Assembly (NCBI GenBank): GCA_005116775.1
Contig: SWDN01000003.1
Span: 277,830-341,829 of the forward strand
Origin: Nitrospira sp.
GTDB lineage: Bacteria; Nitrospirota; Nitrospiria; Nitrospirales; Nitrospiraceae
Direction of reading: 5' to 3'
DNA length: 64,000 nucleotides
Positions 34,728-43,619 of this stretch are shown here, in pieces. Positions within the stretch are counted from its first letter, which is position 1; every line of letters starts with the position of its first letter. A program made the translations under genes and the position numbers. The notes under the pieces are model-generated. The model saw only the letters and a program-made list of their open reading frames with translations, had not been told where the DNA came from and searched no databases.

Positions 34728-35360
34728 ATGTCCCTTGAACTACTCGGCCGTATCCAACAGGAGCTCTCGATCACAGGCAGCGCAGTCTATGAAACCGTAC
34801 TTGCCCTTGCAGAACGGGCCAACCGCAAGGTTCAGGTTCTGCGGTTGCATAGTCAGGCCTCCAACTTATTAAGCGAGATTGAACAGAGACATGGCGACAT
34901 TGGGCGTCATATTTTTGCGCTTTGCGCGAAACGCCCAGCCTTCAGTCATGAGTCGATCTCGTCATCCGACCAATTAGACGGCCTCCTCAGCCAAGCTAGC
35001 GACCATATTCAGCAACTGAAACAGACGCTGCTCAACGTTGACAGTCAAATCCGTGAGATCAAGCTGGAAACGATTCATCACGAGCTCTTGACCCTGCAAC
35101 AGGAATTGAGTCTCCGAGCGGCGGCCCTCGAACGGCTCCCGATTGTTCAGGGGGCACCGGTCATTGGAAGGAGACTTGGCGAGATTGTGCTACCTGCATC
35201 GGTTCGCCTTATCACAGTTCTTCGTGGACCATTTCTGGTGCCACCCGACGATGGCTTGGTGCTGCGCCTGGACGATGTCCTGGTTCTGATCGGGCTACAG
35301 GCCGATCTTCTACAGGTTGCTACTGTCTTTACGCAAGGTCGAAACACCAAGTCGCCCTAG
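34728..35360 (+). CDS. Coiled-coil protein with C-terminal TrkA_C-type domain
   Basis: The 210-aa cytoplasmic protein has a helical region (residues 1-130, including DSQIREIKLETIHHELLTLQQELSLRAAALERLP). It is followed by a TrkA_C/RCK_C-type domain (GRRLGEIVLPASVRLITVLRGPFLVPPDDGLVLRLDDVLVLIG). RCK_C domains bind ligands in potassium-channel regulators; no channel or NAD-binding domain is attached. It may regulate a transporter elsewhere. It lies 35 bases upstream of htrA. Confidence 0.78.
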   Translation: MSLELLGRIQQELSITGSAVYETVLALAERANRKVQVLRLHSQASNLLSEIEQRHGDIGRHIFALCAKRPAFSHESISSSDQLDGLLSQASDHIQQLKQTLLNVDSQIREIKLETIHHELLTLQQELSLRAAALERLPIVQGAPVIGRRLGEIVLPASVRLITVLRGPFLVPPDDGLVLRLDDVLVLIGLQADLLQVATVFTQGRNTKSP

Positions 35361-35395
35361 ATCAATTCACCCGCTCCCCTTTGATGTAGAATCAT

Positions 35396-36788
35396 ATGAA
35401 CGGGCACAGGATGATTGGCACACGACAGGTTTTCATCAGTCTTGTGCTCGTGGCCCTGCTGGGCATCCACTCGCTTGCTGGGGCTGAGAACGCCACTCCA
35501 AAATCCAGCGATTCGCCTGGACTTCGGTTGATCGAAGAAATTCAAACGGTCATCACCGATCTGGCCGAATCGGCAAAACCCTCCGTCGTGAATCTGATTC
35601 CTCTATCCAGTCCAGGGAGAGGGCGCGAACCGTCTCAAGAGCGGATGCCCAATGTGTTAGGGTCAGGATCCGGCGTCATTATCGATCCCGACGGATACAT
35701 CATCACAAACAACCATGTCATCGGCGACGCCATGGAAATGGAGGTTCGCTTCTCCGATAAATCCAAGTTGATTGGGCAGGTTGTCGGCAAGGATCTGGAC
35801 ACAGACTTAGCGGTGCTCAAAGTTACCGCTGACCATCCCCTCCCGAGCGCAAAGTTTGGGGATTCCTCCTCCGTGCGCGTCGGCCAATGGGTACTCGCGG
35901 TAGGAAGCCCCTTCGGACTCGATCGAACAGTCACGCTCGGTGTCGTGAGCGGGATCGGCCGGGAGAACATCAATCTCTCGCGCTATGAAAATTTCAACGG
36001 ATGCGTCGATCAATCCCGGCAACTCTGGCGGTCCTCTCTTCAATCTTCGTGGTGAGGTCATCGGCATCAACACCGCTATTATTAACTTCGCCCAAGGAAT
36101 CGGTTTTGCTATCCCCTCCAATATGGCCAAGCAGGTGGTTCAGCAATTGTTGACGCAGGGGCGAGTGACGAGAGGCTGGCTAGGTGTCGGGATTCAGCCG
36201 CTCACCTCGGAATTGGCACGCAAGTTCGGAGTCAATGAGGGTGACGGGGTGCTGGTCAACGAAGTGTTCGAGAAGGACCCGGCTGCCGAAGCCGGTATTA
36301 AACCAGGCGACATTCTGACCCGTATCGATGGCACGGTAATCGATACGCCCAACCGGCTGTCTCGCGTCGTGGCAGGATTGCTCCCAGGCTCGACCATACA
36401 GGTTGAAATCGTCCGTGATCAACAGCGCCTGGTGCTGGACGTCGCCCTCATCGAACGTCGAGACCATACCGTCATCGCCGCGCTTCCTCAGGCACGCACT
36501 GAAGTCAAGTTGGGACTCGATGTGCAAGATCTCACGCCGTCTCTCGCCGCTAAATTCAAGTTGAGGGATAATCGTGGCGTGCTCATCAGCAAAGTGGAGC
36601 CCGGAAGTCTGGCCCAATCTGAAGGCCTTCACGAAGGCGATCTTATCAAGGAAGTGAACCGGGTCGATGTGGGATCGATTGGAGAATTCAGCAGCGCGCT
36701 TTCAAAAGTCCGGCGAGGGGAAACTGTCCTGCTCCGTATACTCAGAGAAAGCCGCGCGTTCTACGTGGTGCTCAAACCAACGGACTAA
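35396..36788 (+). pseudogene. HtrA/DegP family serine protease, frameshifted
   Basis: HtrA is a periplasmic ATP-independent protease/chaperone. The signal peptide is MIGTRQVFISLVLVALLGIHSLAGA. The triad is His in NNHVIG, Asp in DTDLAVLKV and Ser in GNSGGPL. Two PDZ domains follow ([23 protein letters not shown] and [20 protein letters not shown]). The frame breaks in the protease domain at [11 protein letters not shown] (about base 35994): ATTTCAACGGATGCG lacks about five bases relative to the expected [13 protein letters not shown]. The second half continues in the ORF ending at 36788. The PDZ-containing part is otherwise intact. Confidence 0.9.
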
Positions 36789-36791
36789 CCC

Positions 36792-36887
36792 GGTTTGTTT
36801 GGTCTATTTTGCTTGTCTGGTTTTTAGGTTGGACAAACTATCCAGTTGAGCCAACTGAACAAGACAAACCAAAAAACCAGATGAACC
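36792..36887. repeat. Dispersed TTTGGTT-type inverted repeat, copy 3
   Basis: Left arm GGTTTGTTTGGTCTATTTTG... (36792-36822) and right arm AACAAGACAAACCAAAAAAC... (36858-36887) are imperfectly complementary over about 30 bases. The element fills the gap between the convergent htrA and EF-G-like genes. It may act as a bidirectional terminator. Confidence 0.75.
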
Positions 36888-36897
36888 ATATGAACGG

Positions 36898-38997
36898 TTA
36901 ATGCGCTGCCGCATGCATCTCCACCTTATGCGTGTCGATGATTCGAACCGCCAGCTCGCGCGGCACCTCATCATATCTCGCGAACTCCATCGTATAACTG
37001 CCGCGTCCTGCCGTGAGCGAGTTTAGCGTCGTGGCATAGGTCAGCAGCTCCGCCAATGGCACAAGCACCGTAATCTGTTCCGTGTGATCTTTGGCCTCCA
37101 CATGGAGAATCCGTCCTCTGCGCGCATTCAGGTCCCCGATGACGCCTCCGATATGATCCGCTGGCGCATCAACCTCTACCGTCATGATCGGCTCCAATAG
37201 GACGGGATGAGCCGTCTCCAAGGCTTTTTTGAACCCCATCGACGCCGCGACCTTGAAGGCCATCTCAGATGAATCGACTGAGTGGTACGACCCATCGTAC
37301 ACGGCAACCCGGCAATCGACGACAGGAAATCCTGCCAAACTCCCGTGATGCATGGCTTCGACGACCCCCTTCTCCACCGCAGGAATAAAGTTGCGTGGAA
37401 TGGCTCCGCCAACTACCTTGTTCTCGAAGTGGAAGCCTTCTCCGCGCGGCAGAGGGGCGAGTTCCAGCCAACAATCTCCATATTGCCCATGTCCGCCGGT
37501 TTGCTTCTTATATTTCCCCTGCGCCTGTGACGTGGCGCGAATGGTTTCACGGTAGGGAATCTTCGGCATATGCAGCACCACTTCGGCGCCATACTTACGG
37601 CGCAATTTTTCAAGCGCGAGATCGATATGCCACTGGCTCATTCCACTGAGAACCATTTCTTTCGTGTCGGCATGCCGTGAAAACTCGAGTGTCGGATCTT
37701 CCTCAATCAACTTATGCAGACCGAGACTGATTTTTTCGATATCGGCGTTGGCTTTTGGCTCGATCGCAAAGGACAGCACAGGCCGAGGGAGCGCCGGCTT
37801 TGGATAACAGATGGGAGTCTGTTCATCGCACAGCGTATCGCCGGTTTGGGTGTCTTTCAATTTCCCAATCGCCACAATATCCCCCGCTCCGGCCGAAGGC
37901 AGAGCGGTATGTTTCTTTCCCAACACGGCATATAGATGTCCGCTCTTCTCTTTGGTGCCACGAGAACTGTTGAACACTGTCGAGTCGGCGTGCAGAACCC
38001 CCGACAAGATCCGCAGAAAGGACAGTCGTCCGACAAATGGATCGATGAGTGTCTTGAAAACAACCCCTGAAAACGGGTCTTCGTGAAGGGTGCGGCGTGT
38101 GATACGTTCACCTGTATCAGGATGCAGTCCTGTCAAGGGAGCCGTCGTCGCCCGCTCCATCGGTGATGGCAACAGATCGACGATGGCATTCAGGAGCGGA
38201 ACGATCCCGATATTTTCAATCGCAGACCCGCTGTAGAGCGGGACCATCGTCCCGGCTTGGACACCAAGCCGCAAACCCTTCATCATATCCTCCTGCGTCA
38301 GTTCACCCACAGAAAGATACTGTTCCAACAATCGATCATCATGTTCGGCTATTCCTTCTTGAAGGCGTTTCTGCGCCTCCTCCGCCACCGCCTGTTCATG
38401 TTCTGGTATCGGCAATTGCTGAATCGTGGGGCTCTCCTTGCGCGAAGCGATGAGGCATTGTTGGGCAAGGTCCAACACACCGTTGAGCTGAGCGCCGGTT
38501 CGATAAGGCGATGACATCGGCAATGGCATGATGCCAAGCTCGCGCTGACAGATCGCAACAGCCTCGTCGAGCGAGGCGTCGTCTTTATCCAAATCGTTGA
38601 CGAACAGCAGGCAGGGCAAACTAAGCGTTGTCACGCGAGCCCAGATTCTGAGAAGTTCGCTTCGGACCCCAGACGAGGCATTCACCACCAGAATCACAGC
38701 GTCCACCGCTCGCAAGGCCATAACCGTCTCTCCGAGCAGGCTCAGCGCGCCGGGGGGATCGACGAGATTGATGGTGGTGTGATTCCAGGAACAACGGAGG
38801 AGACTGGTACTGACGGAACTGCGCCGGTGCAACTCTTCCGGCTCAAAGTCCGAGACGGTCGTGCCTTGCGCGACCGACCCGAGGTGGGGAACAGCGCCGG
38901 TGGCAAAGAGCATCGCCTCTGCCAAAGAAGTCTTTCCGGCACCGGCACTGGAGATCAACATGACATTCCTGAGTGATTCCCTGTGTGGCTCGTTCAT
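36898..38997 (-). CDS. EF-G-like translation-factor GTPase with degenerate G motifs
   Basis: The 699-aa protein has all five EF-G domains, including YKKQTGGHGQYGDCWLELAP and AVYDGSYHSVDSSEMAFKVAA. Its G1 is SSAGAGKTS, G3 is DPPG and G4 is NDLD instead of NKxD. It lacks the canonical effector-loop GxTxD residues. EF-G2-like or FusB-like paralogues often share this. It is probably a non-canonical EF-G, such as EF-G2 or a recycling/repair paralogue. GTP specificity cannot be assumed. Confidence 0.85.
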   Translation of the reverse strand: MNEPHRESLRNVMLISSAGAGKTSLAEAMLFATGAVPHLGSVAQGTTVSDFEPEELHRRSSVSTSLLRCSWNHTTINLVDPPGALSLLGETVMALRAVDAVILVVNASSGVRSELLRIWARVTTLSLPCLLFVNDLDKDDASLDEAVAICQRELGIMPLPMSSPYRTGAQLNGVLDLAQQCLIASRKESPTIQQLPIPEHEQAVAEEAQKRLQEGIAEHDDRLLEQYLSVGELTQEDMMKGLRLGVQAGTMVPLYSGSAIENIGIVPLLNAIVDLLPSPMERATTAPLTGLHPDTGERITRRTLHEDPFSGVVFKTLIDPFVGRLSFLRILSGVLHADSTVFNSSRGTKEKSGHLYAVLGKKHTALPSAGAGDIVAIGKLKDTQTGDTLCDEQTPICYPKPALPRPVLSFAIEPKANADIEKISLGLHKLIEEDPTLEFSRHADTKEMVLSGMSQWHIDLALEKLRRKYGAEVVLHMPKIPYRETIRATSQAQGKYKKQTGGHGQYGDCWLELAPLPRGEGFHFENKVVGGAIPRNFIPAVEKGVVEAMHHGSLAGFPVVDCRVAVYDGSYHSVDSSEMAFKVAASMGFKKALETAHPVLLEPIMTVEVDAPADHIGGVIGDLNARRGRILHVEAKDHTEQITVLVPLAELLTYATTLNSLTAGRGSYTMEFARYDEVPRELAVRIIDTHKVEMHAAAH

Positions 38998-39081
38998 AGG
39001 GTCCTCCTCAAAAAGGCTGGAAGACTACCAGAATCTTCCAGAAATGAAATAGTGGTTACATCACGGCAACTCCCCTTTCAA

Positions 39082-39801
39082 TCACGCGTCGACGCCAGGG
39101 TTTGCCAACCAGCCTTGATCGGCAAAACTGACATAACGTCCATCGCCGACGACAAGATGGTCAAGAACGCGAATGCCCAGCAGCTCCCCTGCCGATACCA
39201 ATCGCGTTGTTAAGACACGATCCTCCTGGCTTGGCGTTGGGTCGCCACTGGGATGGTTGTGGAGAAAGATGACCGCTGCCGCTGATTCCTTTACTGCAAG
39301 GGTAAAGACTTCGCGTGGATGCACGATGCTGAGGGTCAAGCTGCCTTCAGATACTGTTGCATCGCGCATAATGGCATGCTTGGCGTCCAATAAAATAACT
39401 TTGAAGATCTCGTGACGCAGGTCGCGTAAGATCGGATGGTAATGGGTAAAGAGATCGCGACTGGAAGTGATTCTTGTTCCTTTTGTCAGTGGACCAGCAA
39501 GGGCGCGTTTCCCTAATTCAATGGCCGCTTTTAATTGAGCTGCTTTCGCTTCTCCTACGCCTGGGACTGTGCAGAGCTCTTCAATTCCACATTGAGCCAG
39601 TCCCGCCACACCCCCAAGTCGATCCAATATTTCTATTCCAACTTGCACCGCTGAAGATCCCTGACGACCGACTTGAAGAAGAATGGCGAGAAGCTGGGCA
39701 TTGGTGAGTGTCTGTGGCCCTTGAGACAGTAGCCGTTCACGTGGCCGTTCTGTTTCAGGCCATTGGGCAATGCCCTGTCCTCCCTTTTTATTATGCGCCA
39801 T
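39082..39801 (-). CDS. radC: RadC family JAMM-domain protein
   Basis: The 239-aa protein has the N-terminal helix-hairpin-helix region (AQCGIEELCTVPGVGEAKAAQLKAAI). The JAMM metal site is EVFTLAVKESAAAVIFLHNHPSGDPTPSQED, with glutamate, histidines and aspartate present. RadC's molecular role is uncertain; the fold suggests a metalloprotease-like or repair-associated function. The ATG at 39801 follows a weak site. A radC-like gene standing alone is common. Confidence 0.9.
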   Translation of the reverse strand: MAHNKKGGQGIAQWPETERPRERLLSQGPQTLTNAQLLAILLQVGRQGSSAVQVGIEILDRLGGVAGLAQCGIEELCTVPGVGEAKAAQLKAAIELGKRALAGPLTKGTRITSSRDLFTHYHPILRDLRHEIFKVILLDAKHAIMRDATVSEGSLTLSIVHPREVFTLAVKESAAAVIFLHNHPSGDPTPSQEDRVLTTRLVSAGELLGIRVLDHLVVGDGRYVSFADQGWLANPGVDA

Positions 39802-39981
39802 TCATCATCCTCGGACAAAAACTGCCACTCCGAACGTTTTTGTGCTAGCGATCACCCCGTCAATGCCCACTTGGTAACAAATACGTATCGCCTAAACTGT
39901 TGAAATTACGTATAGCGACAAATTGGTGCGGTAATTGCTTTGGACCGACTGCAGCAGTGCACAATAACCTTGGAGGATTCG

Positions 39982-40155
39982 ATGGAATGTCCGAAGTGTA
40001 AAGGCCTCATGATGCTCGAACGGTTCTCAGACTTCTTCTTAATTTTCTACGCGTGGAAATGTATCAATTGCGGCGCCATTATCGATCGTACTATTTCAAA
40101 TAATCGGCAAAAGAGTTTGGCGGCGCGCAAGGCTCAAACCGTGTCGACACCCTAA
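39982..40155 (+). CDS. Small zinc-ribbon protein
   Basis: The 57-aa protein begins at ATG 39982, six bases after a TGGAGG site. Two CxxC pairs, MECPKCKG and KCINCG, frame an aromatic stretch (FSDFFLIFYAW), as in small zinc ribbons. A basic tail (NNRQKSLAARK) could bind nucleic acid. The upstream portion of the track ORF is not supported. Function unknown. Confidence 0.75.
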   Translation: MECPKCKGLMMLERFSDFFLIFYAWKCINCGAIIDRTISNNRQKSLAARKAQTVSTP

Positions 40156-40370
40156 GTCCATCTCGACTTATTTCCATGCCGACCGATCCACTCGATCGCC
40201 GCAATTGATCGACATAACCGCACTGCTCTTCGGTCGTTCGCCTCAGCCATCACCGGAACATCGAGCGTCATTATAGCCCCAGGTTCCAAGGTCGTCAAAA
40301 TACTTCCTTTCCTATTGACCCATCCCCTCACTTCACTCCAATTCCACCTTTCCATTCAGCTAGACTTGCC

Positions 40371-40400
40371 TTGACCCCTTCAAAAACGCTGTGTTAGAGT
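40371..40400 (+). promoter_or_regulatory. Sigma70-type promoter for rsmD
   Basis: TTGACC and TAGAGT are separated by 18 nt, and transcription would begin about base 40407, giving a leader of about 28 nt before the rsmD ATG at 40435. The rest of the gap from 40156 holds no supported gene. Confidence 0.65.
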
Positions 40401-40434
40401 TCTGACGTTCCGAACATGGCTCTCATCTGAATGT

Positions 40435-41007
40435 ATGCGTGTTATTGCCGGATCCCACCGAGGTCGCCGTTTGTGTGGGCCTCAGGGGACTGTCCTGCGT
40501 CCTACATCCGATAAGGTTCGCGCGGCACTTTTTTCAATTCTTGGGACCCAAGTGTCAGAATGCCGCTTCCTCGATTTGTATGCAGGAACCGGCGCCGTCG
40601 GAATCGAAGCGCTGAGTCGTGGAGCTTCAACGGTTACCTTTGTCGAATCAGATCCTATGGCCGTGCACCTGTTACAGAAAAATTTACGGACCTGCCAGCT
40701 TCTCGACCGAGCGCGAGTTCATGCGGTAAAGACAGCAGATTTCCTCGAGCGAGAAGACTGGTGGGGTGCTTCCTACGACATCCTGTTTGCAGACCCGCCG
40801 TATGCAGCGCTGGATGAATTACCTGTCATGATCCGTTCCTGGAGGCCTGGGCTGTTGTCGGAACATGCTTCTGTGGTTTTCGAACAGGACTCGCGCACCG
40901 AATTACCTGCAACAATTGACCATGCCACGATTGTACGGCGATATCGGTATGGCGATACGACACTCCATCTATTCGCCGTAACTACAGAGGCATCACCCGC
41001 ATCATGA
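40435..41007 (+). CDS. rsmD: 16S rRNA (guanine966-N2)-methyltransferase
   Basis: RsmD methylates G966 of 16S rRNA. The 190-aa Rossmann protein has MRVIAGSHRGRRL, LRPTSDKVRAALFSIL, the SAM loop LDLYAGTGAVGIEALSRGA and the catalytic ADPPYA (the DPPY motif). It overlaps coaD by four bases (ATGA). rsmD-coaD is a common pair. Confidence 0.95.
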   Translation: MRVIAGSHRGRRLCGPQGTVLRPTSDKVRAALFSILGTQVSECRFLDLYAGTGAVGIEALSRGASTVTFVESDPMAVHLLQKNLRTCQLLDRARVHAVKTADFLEREDWWGASYDILFADPPYAALDELPVMIRSWRPGLLSEHASVVFEQDSRTELPATIDHATIVRRYRYGDTTLHLFAVTTEASPAS

Positions 41008-41492
41008 AGATCGGTATCTATCCTGGAACATTCGATCCCATTACTCACGGACATACCGACATCATCACCCGAAGTTTGCGCGTATTCGATAAAGTGGTCG
41101 TCGCCGTGGCGCCCAACCCTTCGAAACATCCACTCTTCACCCTGACCGAACGATTAGACATGATTCGAATTGTGATGAACGAGATGAAACAGGTTGAAGT
41201 GACCCACTTCGACGGTTTACTCGTGGATTATGTCCAGCGATATGGCGGCGACGCGATTATCCGTGGCCTGCGTGCGATCTCGGATTTCGAACATGAATTT
41301 CAGATGGCCCTTATGAATCGCAAGATTGCCAAACAGGTTGAAACCGTGTTCCTGATGCCCAGCGAAGAATATTCGTATTTATCCTCCACCATTATTAAAG
41401 ATGTGGCGACCCACGGTGGCGCGCTGACGGCATTTCTGCACCCTGAAGTCGCGCGCCAACTACAAGCACGGATCAGGAGTTTGAAAACATGA
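41004..41492 (+). CDS. coaD: Phosphopantetheine adenylyltransferase
   Basis: CoaD performs the penultimate step of coenzyme A synthesis. The 162-aa enzyme has IYPGTFDPITHGH, containing the TxGH motif, NPSKHPLFTL, IIRGLRAISDFEHE and EEYSYLSSTIIKDVA. Together with coaBC in the same window it supports an intact CoA pathway, despite the damage to coaBC. It overlaps the downstream aminotransferase as ATGA. Confidence 0.96.
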   Translation: MKIGIYPGTFDPITHGHTDIITRSLRVFDKVVVAVAPNPSKHPLFTLTERLDMIRIVMNEMKQVEVTHFDGLLVDYVQRYGGDAIIRGLRAISDFEHEFQMALMNRKIAKQVETVFLMPSEEYSYLSSTIIKDVATHGGALTAFLHPEVARQLQARIRSLKT

Positions 41493-42682
41493 AGCTTGCT
41501 GCACGAGCTGGGCGAATCACTCCCTCTCCCACTCTGGCCATGGCCGCAACGGCAAAGGCCATGGCGGCGCGCGGAATCGACGTCGCCGACTTCTCGTCGG
41601 GAGAACCGGACTTCGACACCCCTGATCCAGTCAAAGCCGCTGCAGAAGCCGCTATTCGCGCAGGCTTTACAAAATACACACCGTCATCCGGCATCGATGA
41701 ATTGCGCCAAGCCATTATCGACAAGTTGCAGACGGACCAAGGGGTGCGGTACGAGAAGTCCCAAGTGCTGGTTTCATGCGGCGCCAAACACTCACTGTAC
41801 AACCTGGCTGAAGCACTCCTCGAAGCGGGTGATGAAGTCATCATTCCCGTTCCCTTTTGGGTCTCCTATGCTGACCAAACTCTGCTGAACGACGCCACAC
41901 CCGTGCTCTTCCCGACCCGCGAAGACGAGGGGTATGCCATCGATGCCCAGGAATTAGAACGGCTCGTCACCCCGCGCACCAAGGCGATTGTCGTCAACAG
42001 TCCCTGTAATCCAACGGGGGCAACCTACGATCGAGGGACCCTCGAACGCCTTGCCGAACTGGCACTCCGTCGTGATTTGCTTCTTATTTCCGACGAGATT
42101 TATGAAAAAATTCTATACGACGGGGCAACTCACACGAGCATTGCCTCATTGGGTCCCGAGGTCGCTGCCCGTACCGTGATCATCAACGGTGTATCTAAAG
42201 CCTACGCGATGACCGGCTGGAGGATTGGCTATGCGGCCGGCCCCAAAGATCTATTGACTGCCATGGCGAATATTCAAAGCCAAAGCACATCCAACCCTTG
42301 TTCGATTTCACAAAAAGCGGCGGTTGCGGCCCTTCGCCATGGTGGCGCGTTTACCCAGACAATGGTCATGGAGTTTGACCGGCGACGGCGCTGTATGATC
42401 GAACGCTTAAACGCGATGCCTGGCGTGCACTGCAGCAAACCCACCGGGGCGTTTTATGCGTTCCCCAATGTGAGCGAGCTTCTTGGACGGCAGGGTCCAA
42501 AGGGAACGATCGCCACGCCAACTGACCTTGCGAACTATTTATTGCAGGAATTCCAGGTTGCCGTGGTTCCAGGTGAGCCGTTCGGAAGCGCGCACCACAT
42601 TCGGCTGTCCTATGCAACCAGCATGGAAACGATCCTTCGTGGAATGGACCGCCTCGATACTGCATTCAGGCAACTGACCTAA
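41489..42682 (+). CDS. Class I/II aminotransferase (aspartate aminotransferase type)
   Basis: The 397-aa PLP enzyme has DFSSGEPDFDTP, the phosphate-binding CGAKHSLYNLAEA, NSPCNPTGATY, DEIYEKILYDGA and the PLP lysine in NGVSKAYAMTGWRIGYAAG. Length and motifs match subgroup 1-beta aspartate aminotransferases. It begins inside the coaD stop. The product may be AspC or a broad aspartate/prephenate aminotransferase; substrate was not determined. Confidence 0.92.
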   Translation: MKLAARAGRITPSPTLAMAATAKAMAARGIDVADFSSGEPDFDTPDPVKAAAEAAIRAGFTKYTPSSGIDELRQAIIDKLQTDQGVRYEKSQVLVSCGAKHSLYNLAEALLEAGDEVIIPVPFWVSYADQTLLNDATPVLFPTREDEGYAIDAQELERLVTPRTKAIVVNSPCNPTGATYDRGTLERLAELALRRDLLLISDEIYEKILYDGATHTSIASLGPEVAARTVIINGVSKAYAMTGWRIGYAAGPKDLLTAMANIQSQSTSNPCSISQKAAVAALRHGGAFTQTMVMEFDRRRRCMIERLNAMPGVHCSKPTGAFYAFPNVSELLGRQGPKGTIATPTDLANYLLQEFQVAVVPGEPFGSAHHIRLSYATSMETILRGMDRLDTAFRQLT

Positions 42683-42698
42683 CAGGAGGACGCGATAC

Positions 42699-43091
42699 GT
42701 GCCCATCTACGAATATCAATGTGAAAGCTGCCCGGATAAATTCGAGGTCAAGCAAAGCATGAAGGACGACGCCCTTACTGCGTGCCCGCAATGCGGAAAG
42801 ACGGTGCAGCGGCTTATCTCCTCGCCTGCCATTATGTTCAAAGGCAGCGGATGGTATGTCACCGACTATTCCGACAAAATGAAACCATCCGCAGACAGTG
42901 ATGCGCCTGTCTCTAAGGCTGGGGAAAAGAAAGAGGCTGCGTCACCCGCGCCTGGCCAACCAACATCCACAGCATCAGCGACTCCAGCTGTAGCCCCACC
43001 CGCTGTTCCAGCAAGTACGCCGTCGGGCACATCCTCAAGCACATCGAGCACCACGACGACGACCACACCAGCATCTTCTACCGCCAAGTAA
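42699..43091 (+). CDS. FmdB-like zinc-ribbon protein with Ser/Thr/Ala/Pro tail
   Basis: The 130-aa protein begins with GTG behind an AGGAGG-type site. The FmdB regulatory domain (PIYEYQCESCPDKFEVKQ; CPQCGKTVQRLISSPAIMFKGSGWYVTDY) has two CxxC pairs. The C-terminal 60 residues are low-complexity Pro/Ala/Thr/Ser. It follows the aminotransferase by 16 bases. Zinc-binding is likely; partner unknown. Confidence 0.85.
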   Translation: MPIYEYQCESCPDKFEVKQSMKDDALTACPQCGKTVQRLISSPAIMFKGSGWYVTDYSDKMKPSADSDAPVSKAGEKKEAASPAPGQPTSTASATPAVAPPAVPASTPSGTSSSTSSTTTTTTPASSTAK

Positions 43092-43110
43092 CCGTCGGAG
43101 ATGAGCCGTC

Positions 43111-43524
43111 TTAACGCTTTGCCGCTTTGGCCTGTGGTTTCTTCTTGGCCGGCGCCTTCGGCGTGACCTTTGCCGATGGTTTACCTGCGCTAGCCTTCGG
43201 CGAGGCCACTTTCGCCGACTTCGCCAATCGCCCCTGCGCCGCAGCCAACCCGTTTTGCAAACTGGTAATCATGGTCGACTTATCTTGATTCGCTCTGGAA
43301 AGATCGGTCACTTGCGCCTGCAAATCGTCTTTCACCTTCGCGATGGACGTCAGTTGATTCTGTAATTGAGCCTTTTCCGCTGTTGCGCTCTGGAGTTCGG
43401 ACTGGAGCTGCTCGATCTGCGTTTGAAGCGCCGGTGGCCAGTAATCGCACCCGGACAGACCAACCGAGACAAGCGTTATGGCGGCCACCGCGACAAAGTT
43501 ACGCACCATCACTGTTCGAGTCAT
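43111..43524 (-). CDS. Coiled-coil lipoprotein with Lys/Ala tail
   Basis: The preferred ATG 43524 lies seven bases from GGAG; an ATG at 43530 is too close. Residues 1-25 form a lipoprotein signal with lipobox LSGC. The rest is a heptad coiled coil (LQTQIEQLQSELQSATAEKAQLQNQL) and a Lys/Ala/Pro-rich tail. It resembles Lpp/alanine-zipper type lipoproteins that sit between the outer membrane and peptidoglycan. Function is inferred from layout only. Confidence 0.75.
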   Translation of the reverse strand: MTRTVMVRNFVAVAAITLVSVGLSGCDYWPPALQTQIEQLQSELQSATAEKAQLQNQLTSIAKVKDDLQAQVTDLSRANQDKSTMITSLQNGLAAAQGRLAKSAKVASPKASAGKPSAKVTPKAPAKKKPQAKAAKR

Positions 43525-43619
43525 CGGCATTCTCCTTTCAATGTAAACGACATGATCGCTCTCGTCGACTCTCTTCATCGAGAAACAGACTAAATGGCAA
43601 GAACCATCAGCTTCCCCCC

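Noticed and set aside
35366-35392. TTCACC...TAGAAT as a promoter for htrA
   Set aside because: The spacer is only 15 nt and the -10 would lie three bases before the ATG, which would not fit a normal transcript. The -10-like match is probably chance.
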